In this document: piece by piece, positions 58,811 to 64,000 of the stretch | Numbering within the stretch: position 1 is the first letter of the stretch | Layout of the letters: every line of letters starts with the position of its first letter | From: Aestuariimicrobium soli | GTDB taxonomy: Bacteria; Actinomycetota; Actinomycetes; Propionibacteriales; Propionibacteriaceae | Length of the DNA: 64,000 nt | Assembly: GCF_051192575.1 (NCBI RefSeq) | Contig: NZ_JBPJSQ010000009.1 | Span: 62,001 to 126,000 of the forward strand | Reading direction: 5' to 3' | Position numbers and translations under genes: made by a program | The notes under the pieces: generated by a model | Told to the model about the DNA's origin: nothing | Seen by the model: only the letters and a program-made list of their open reading frames with translations | Database searches by the model: none

Positions 58811-59584
58811 GTGAAGATGCCCCGACAGACCAGCAACGAGATCTGGAACCGCGACGCCGCCCAGAACTACGACAGCCTCGGTGAGGCCATGTTCGACCCG
58901 CAGCTGCTGGACGACACCACCGCCCGGCTCGTCGAATTGGCCGACGGCGGCCCCGCGTGTGAGTTCGCGATCGGCACCGGACGAGTGGCCATCCCTCTGC
59001 AGGCCCGAGGCGTCCCGGTGACCGGCATCGAGTGGTCACCCGACATGGTCGAGCGGCTCCGCGAGAAGGTCGACGAGGCCACCCTTCCCGTGGTGATGGG
59101 CGACATGTCCACCACCCGGGTGCTGCCCGCCGGTGCACCGGGGGAGTTCTCGCTGGTCTACCTCGTGTTCAACACCATCGCCAACCTGCTCACCCAGGCC
59201 GACCAGGTCGCCTGCTTCCGCAATGCCGCGGCCCACCTTCGTCCGGGTGGACGGTTCGTGATCGAACTGTGGGTGCCCAAACTGCAGTCGACGCACGGTG
59301 CCGTGGGGGCCGAGGTGTTCACCGTCGAGGACGGCTACATCGGTCTCGACGTGATGGATCCCGTCACCCAGCAACTGGTCAGCCACCACTTCCGATTCGG
59401 CGACGACGGCGGCGTCAGCCTCTCGCTGAGCCCCCACCGCTACGTGTGGCCCTCCGAGCTCGACCTGATGGCCGAGCTGGCGGGGTTCGAACTCGAGTCA
59501 CGGCATGCCGACTGGACCGGCACCCCCTTCACGCACGAGTCCCGCGGACACGTCAGCGTGTACCGCCTGCCGGCTGGAGCGTGA
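58811..59584 (+). CDS. Class I SAM-dependent methyltransferase
   Basis: 257 residues. Rossmann methyltransferase: motif I CEFAIGTGRVAIPL, VTGIEWSPDMVERLREKV (motif II), VVMGDMSTT, FSLVYLVFNTIANL (motif IV) and LRPGGRFVIELWVP (post-III). Similar in layout to small-molecule methyltransferases of the methyltransf_25 group; substrate unknown. GTG 58811 lies seven bases after CAGGCT (58798-58803) with no ribosome site (ATG 58817 is an alternative). Stop is three bases from the convergent pgl stop. Confidence 0.87.
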   Translation: MKMPRQTSNEIWNRDAAQNYDSLGEAMFDPQLLDDTTARLVELADGGPACEFAIGTGRVAIPLQARGVPVTGIEWSPDMVERLREKVDEATLPVVMGDMSTTRVLPAGAPGEFSLVYLVFNTIANLLTQADQVACFRNAAAHLRPGGRFVIELWVPKLQSTHGAVGAEVFTVEDGYIGLDVMDPVTQQLVSHHFRFGDDGGVSLSLSPHRYVWPSELDLMAELAGFELESRHADWTGTPFTHESRGHVSVYRLPAGA

Positions 59585-59587
59585 GGG

Positions 59588-60316
59588 TCAGAGCAGGCAG
59601 TTGAAGCGGGGCAGCAGGGCGGCCGCCTCGGCGTCGAGGAACAGCAGCGTCTCGTCGGTGCCGTGCACGCGGGCGGCCGGCAGGAACCAGTCGCCCGACA
59701 GAGCCTTCGCCACCGACTCCGCCTTCTCGTCCCCGGTGACCAGCATCCAGACCGCCTTCGACCGGTTGAGGGTGTTGATGGTCAACGAGATGCGCTCGGC
59801 CGGCGGCTTGGGTGCGTCGGTGACGCCGATCACCGTGGCCGTGGTCGGGTCGAAGCTGGGGTGGTCGGGGAAGATCGAGGCGATGTGGCCGTCCTCGCCC
59901 ATGCCCAGCAGGCAGATGTCGAAGCTCGTCTCGCCCAACTCCTGGGCGTAGGCGTAGGCGGCATCGCCGGGGTCGGCGCGACCGTCCTTGCCCGGCATCG
60001 GGTGGATCTGGGCGGCGGGCACGTGCAGGGTGCGCGCAAGGATCGACAGCGACTGCAACGCGTTGCGGTCGGGATCGGTCAACCCGACGAACCGCTCGTC
60101 ACCCCACCACAGGTGCAGGCGGTCGGGCGCAATGCCCGACTCGGTGAACTGGCTGGCGAGTGACTCGTACATGCGGTTGGCCACCCGGCCACCGGTGAGG
60201 CACAGGTCGACTCGTCCCTGTGCCTCCTGCAGGTCCTGGATCCGAGCCAGGAGCGTCGCCGCGGCACCCTCCGCCAGTTCGTCGGGGGTGTGGTAGCGGA
60301 CGACGCGAGTGCTCAC
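59588..60316 (-). CDS. pgl: 6-phosphogluconolactonase
   Basis: 242 residues. NagB/DevB-type fold: CLTGGRVANRMYESLA, HLWWGDERFVGLTDPDRNA, GMGEDGHIASIFPDHP and LTINTLNRSKAVWMLVTGDEKA. Hydrolyses 6-phosphogluconolactone in the oxidative pentose phosphate pathway. GTG 60316 overlaps the opcA stop by four bases. Last gene of tal-zwf-opcA-pgl. Confidence 0.95.
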   Translation of the reverse strand: MSTRVVRYHTPDELAEGAAATLLARIQDLQEAQGRVDLCLTGGRVANRMYESLASQFTESGIAPDRLHLWWGDERFVGLTDPDRNALQSLSILARTLHVPAAQIHPMPGKDGRADPGDAAYAYAQELGETSFDICLLGMGEDGHIASIFPDHPSFDPTTATVIGVTDAPKPPAERISLTINTLNRSKAVWMLVTGDEKAESVAKALSGDWFLPAARVHGTDETLLFLDAEAAALLPRFNCLL

Positions 60317-61260
60317 GCCGAGGCCTTCTTCTTCGACGTCCGGCGATGCTTCGAGGTGCCTTCGTCCCAGCGCTGGATCATCGTGCGGGCGGCGGCCTCG
60401 AAGATGTCGTCGGCATCGAGACGGCGCAGTTCCTCGCTGATCAGGTCGGTGAGGGTGCGTCGCTTGAGGGCGACCTTGCGGCGGGGCTGACCGGGCACCT
60501 CGTAGGTGGCCAGCAGACCATCGGTGCGGATGATGGCGATGTCGCCTGCCGCCGTGGTGAGCCGGACGGCGGTGATTCCCGGACCGTCGGTGCTGGTGCG
60601 CTCCACCGGCACCCCCAGACGGGCCTGCAGCCACGAGGCCAGCAGCTCGGCCGGGGCATTGTCGCGGTCGGCCTCGACCCTGGCCGACGAGATCTTCGCC
60701 GGGTACTGGTCGAGCGCCGCGGCCAGCAGGGCACGCCAGGTGGTCAGGCGGGTCCAGGTGAGGTCGGTGTCACCGTGGGCGTGGTGCTCGGCCCGCACCC
60801 GCAGCGCCTCCAATGACTTGGTGACACCGCTGGCATCGGTGATCCGGCGCTTGGCCAGTCGTCCGATGGGGTCGTCGCCGGGATCGGCGGGCGACTCGTT
60901 CGGCCACCATGCGACGACGGGGGAGTCGGGCAGCAGCAGCGGGAGCACCACGGAGTCGGCGTGATCGGCGACCTCGCCGCTCAGCCGCAGGGTGATGACG
61001 TCGCCGGGCACGTCTTCCCCGAGGTGGATGTCGGCATCGAGCTTGTCGGTCTTGCCGGTGCCCTTGACGACGAGGATGATGCGCGAGGGGTGCTCACGCC
61101 CGGCCAGCAGGGCCGCCTCGAGGGCCTCGTCGTAGCGGCGGGCGGGCACGATCACCACGAGGGTGAAGACGAGCCCCGACGCGGCGCCGCTGCTGCGCCG
61201 GGCCTTGCGGATCGCCGAGCTGATGGCCGAGGCGTTGGTCTTGGTGAGGTTGATGATCAC
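60313..61260 (-). CDS. opcA: Glucose-6-phosphate dehydrogenase assembly protein OpcA
   Basis: 315 residues. OpcA homologue, required for full activity or redox control of G6PDH in cyanobacteria and found next to zwf in actinobacteria. Two domains: N-terminal (VFTLVVIVPARRYDEALEAA, SPVVAWWPNESPADP) and C-terminal (WTRLTTWRALLAAALD). The final residues are Lys/Arg-rich. Lies 47 bases after zwf and overlaps pgl by four bases. Confidence 0.95.
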   Translation of the reverse strand: MIINLTKTNASAISSAIRKARRSSGAASGLVFTLVVIVPARRYDEALEAALLAGREHPSRIILVVKGTGKTDKLDADIHLGEDVPGDVITLRLSGEVADHADSVVLPLLLPDSPVVAWWPNESPADPGDDPIGRLAKRRITDASGVTKSLEALRVRAEHHAHGDTDLTWTRLTTWRALLAAALDQYPAKISSARVEADRDNAPAELLASWLQARLGVPVERTSTDGPGITAVRLTTAAGDIAIIRTDGLLATYEVPGQPRRKVALKRRTLTDLISEELRRLDADDIFEAAARTMIQRWDEGTSKHRRTSKKKASA

Positions 61261-61307
61261 AGTGGGGTTCCTTCGTGTTCGTCCGGGAGTCGTGTGGGCG
61301 GTCGACG

Positions 61308-62837
<1,530 letters not shown>

Positions 62838-62904
62838 GTTGATCCTGGTTCCTGATTCTGCGGGGGTGAGTGGTTCTGGTCGTTACGGGTGGGTGAGGGA
62901 TGAG

Positions 62905-62930
62905 TCGGTGGCGGACGGTGCCGCCACCGA
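62905..62930 (-). terminator. Hairpin between tal and zwf
   Basis: TCGGTGGCGG (62905-62914) pairs perfectly with CCGCCACCGA (62921-62930), loop of six. It lies 7 bases past the tal stop on the minus strand, so it may reduce read-through from tal into zwf. Confidence 0.6.
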
Positions 62931-62937
62931 GGAGCCC

Positions 62938-64000
62938 TCAGGCCTGGTCGAGGGCCTGCTGCACGGTGGCGACCAGTTCGTCCCACGACGTCACGAACTT
63001 GCTGACACCCTCGCGCTCGAGGGTGGCGAAGACGTCGTCGAGGTCGACCCCGGCGGCCTGCGCGGCGGCGATCGTCTCGCGGGCACGGTCGTAGAACGGC
63101 ACCACGGTGTCGCCGGAGACCTCGCCGTGGTCGGCGAATGCCTGCAGGGTCTTCTCGGGCATGGTGTTGACGACCCCCGAGGTGACCAGATCGCTGACGT
63201 AGAGCGTGTCGGGCAGGTCGGGGTTCTTGACGCCGGTGGAGGCCCACAGGGGGCGCTGCACGTTGGCGCCGCGCTCGGCGAGGGCCTTCCAGCGGTCGCT
63301 GGCGAAGGCCGTCGCGTACAGCTCGTGGGCCAGCCGGGTGTTGGCGATCGCCACGGTCGAGGTGAGTGCCGCGGCGTCGTCGGTGCCCAGATCGGCCAGA
63401 CGCCGGTCGACCTCGCTGTCGATGCGGCTGACGAAGACCGAGGCGACCGAGTGGATCGTCGACAGGTCGTGGCCGGCTGCCGCGGCCTGCTCGAGGCCGT
63501 CGAGGTAGGCGTCGATCACCTGCTGGTAGCGGTCGGCGGAGAAGATCAGGGTGACGTTGACGCTGATCCCGGCGGCGATGGTGGCGGTGATCGCCGGCAG
63601 CCCCTCGAGGGTGGCCGGAATCTTGATCAGCACGTTCTCGCGGTCGACGAGGGCGTGCAGTTCGGCGGCCTGGGTCACGGTCGCCTCGGTGTCGTGGGCC
63701 AGACCCGGCTCGACCTCGATGGAGACCCGGCCGTCGAATCCCCCGGTCGAGCGGTAGAGGTCACTGAACAGGTCGGCGGCGTTGCGCACGTCGGTGGAGG
63801 TGAGCTCGCGAATGGTGCGGGCCACGTCTGCCCCGTCAGCCTTCAGCGCGGCGACCTGCTCGGCGTAGGCCTCACCGTCGGAGAGCGCCGTGGCGAAGAT
63901 GGTCGGGTTCGTGGTGACCCCCACCACGTTGCGGGTGGCCATCAACTCGGCGAGGTTGCCGGACTCGAGGCGCTCGCGGGACAGGTCATCCAGCCAGATG
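62938..64000 (-). CDS. tal: Transaldolase, C-terminal part (start lies beyond the window)
   Basis: About 354 C-terminal residues; the frame stays open to base 64000, where it reads IWLDDLSRERLESGNLAEL, near the usual TalA/B N-terminus. Schiff-base Lys in VLIKIPATLEGLPAI; NVTLIFSADRYQQVIDAYLDG and LWASTGVKNP are family motifs. Transfers a dihydroxyacetone unit in the non-oxidative pentose phosphate pathway. Only about 15-20 residues are missing. Confidence 0.95.
   Translation of the reverse strand, partial: IWLDDLSRERLESGNLAELMATRNVVGVTTNPTIFATALSDGEAYAEQVAALKADGADVARTIRELTSTDVRNAADLFSDLYRSTGGFDGRVSIEVEPGLAHDTEATVTQAAELHALVDRENVLIKIPATLEGLPAITATIAAGISVNVTLIFSADRYQQVIDAYLDGLEQAAAAGHDLSTIHSVASVFVSRIDSEVDRRLADLGTDDAAALTSTVAIANTRLAHELYATAFASDRWKALAERGANVQRPLWASTGVKNPDLPDTLYVSDLVTSGVVNTMPEKTLQAFADHGEVSGDTVVPFYDRARETIAAAQAAGVDLDDVFATLEREGVSKFVTSWDELVATVQQALDQA

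Overview
This window is chromosomal DNA from a very GC-rich actinobacterium. Gene content (SepF, a DivIVA/Wag31-type protein, WhiA, RbpA, OpcA, a mycothiol-isomerase-fold protein, EspC-like type VII secretion partners) and gene order (murG-murC-ftsQ-ftsZ-pgeF-sepF-yggT-divIVA; pyk-pdtaR-polA-rpsA-coaE-uvrB-uvrA; uvrC-rapZ-yvcK-whiA-gap-pgk-tpiA-secG; tal-zwf-opcA-pgl) place it in Actinomycetes. A member of the Propionibacteriaceae is my best guess, but that is inference from layout, not from a search. Nearly the whole window is core genome; no insertion sequence, prophage or CRISPR array is visible.

Layout. 1-7.3 kb: division and cell-wall cluster (3' end of murG, murC, ftsQ, ftsZ, pgeF, sepF, yggT, divIVA-like). 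7.4-15.0 kb: DksA/TraR-type zinc-finger protein, lspA, rluD, pyk, tRNA-Leu(CAA), pdtaR-like antiterminator, a hotdog thioesterase (minus strand) and polA. 15.0-19.3 kb: a small membrane protein, a gene-free stretch packed with palindromes, then on the minus strand an FAD/Fe-S D-lactate-dehydrogenase-like protein and a sortase-like protein. 19.6-30.1 kb: rpsA, then a ROK repressor divergent from a six-gene oligopeptide/oligosaccharide-type ABC operon with two paralogous binding proteins. 30.3-38.0 kb: fatty-acid desaturase, coaE, a zinc-ribbon/PrsW-like membrane protein coupled to a Q/Y/G-rich membrane protein, uvrB, and a TerC exporter behind a yybP-ykoY (Mn2+) riboswitch. 38.1-47.7 kb: aldo/keto reductase, a gene-free stretch with two long inverted repeats, an orphan AbiEii-like nucleotidyltransferase, metallo-beta-lactamase fold protein, mycothiol-isomerase-fold protein, uvrA, Rieske lipoprotein, histidine phosphatase, YeiH-type transporter, monooxygenase. 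47.8-58.7 kb: uvrC, rapZ, yvcK, whiA, a minus-strand three-gene type VII secretion substrate cassette, gap-pgk-tpiA-secG and rbpA. 58.8-64 kb: methyltransferase, then the minus-strand tal-zwf-opcA-pgl operon (tal runs off the window).

How it works together. The first block builds septal peptidoglycan and the divisome; the glycolytic genes (pyk, gap, pgk, tpiA), the pentose-phosphate operon and the D-lactate oxidase form the carbon core. The clearest regulatory theme is DNA repair: polA, uvrB, uvrA and uvrC lie apart from each other, yet each starts 6-7 bases after a match to the RecA-independent, PafBC-type damage promoter, so all four look like leaderless transcripts of one regulon. Less understood parts are the PrsW-like/low-complexity membrane pair, the orphan type VII cassette, and the long perfect or near-perfect hairpins in the gene-free stretches at 15.4-15.6 kb and 39.2-39.4 kb.
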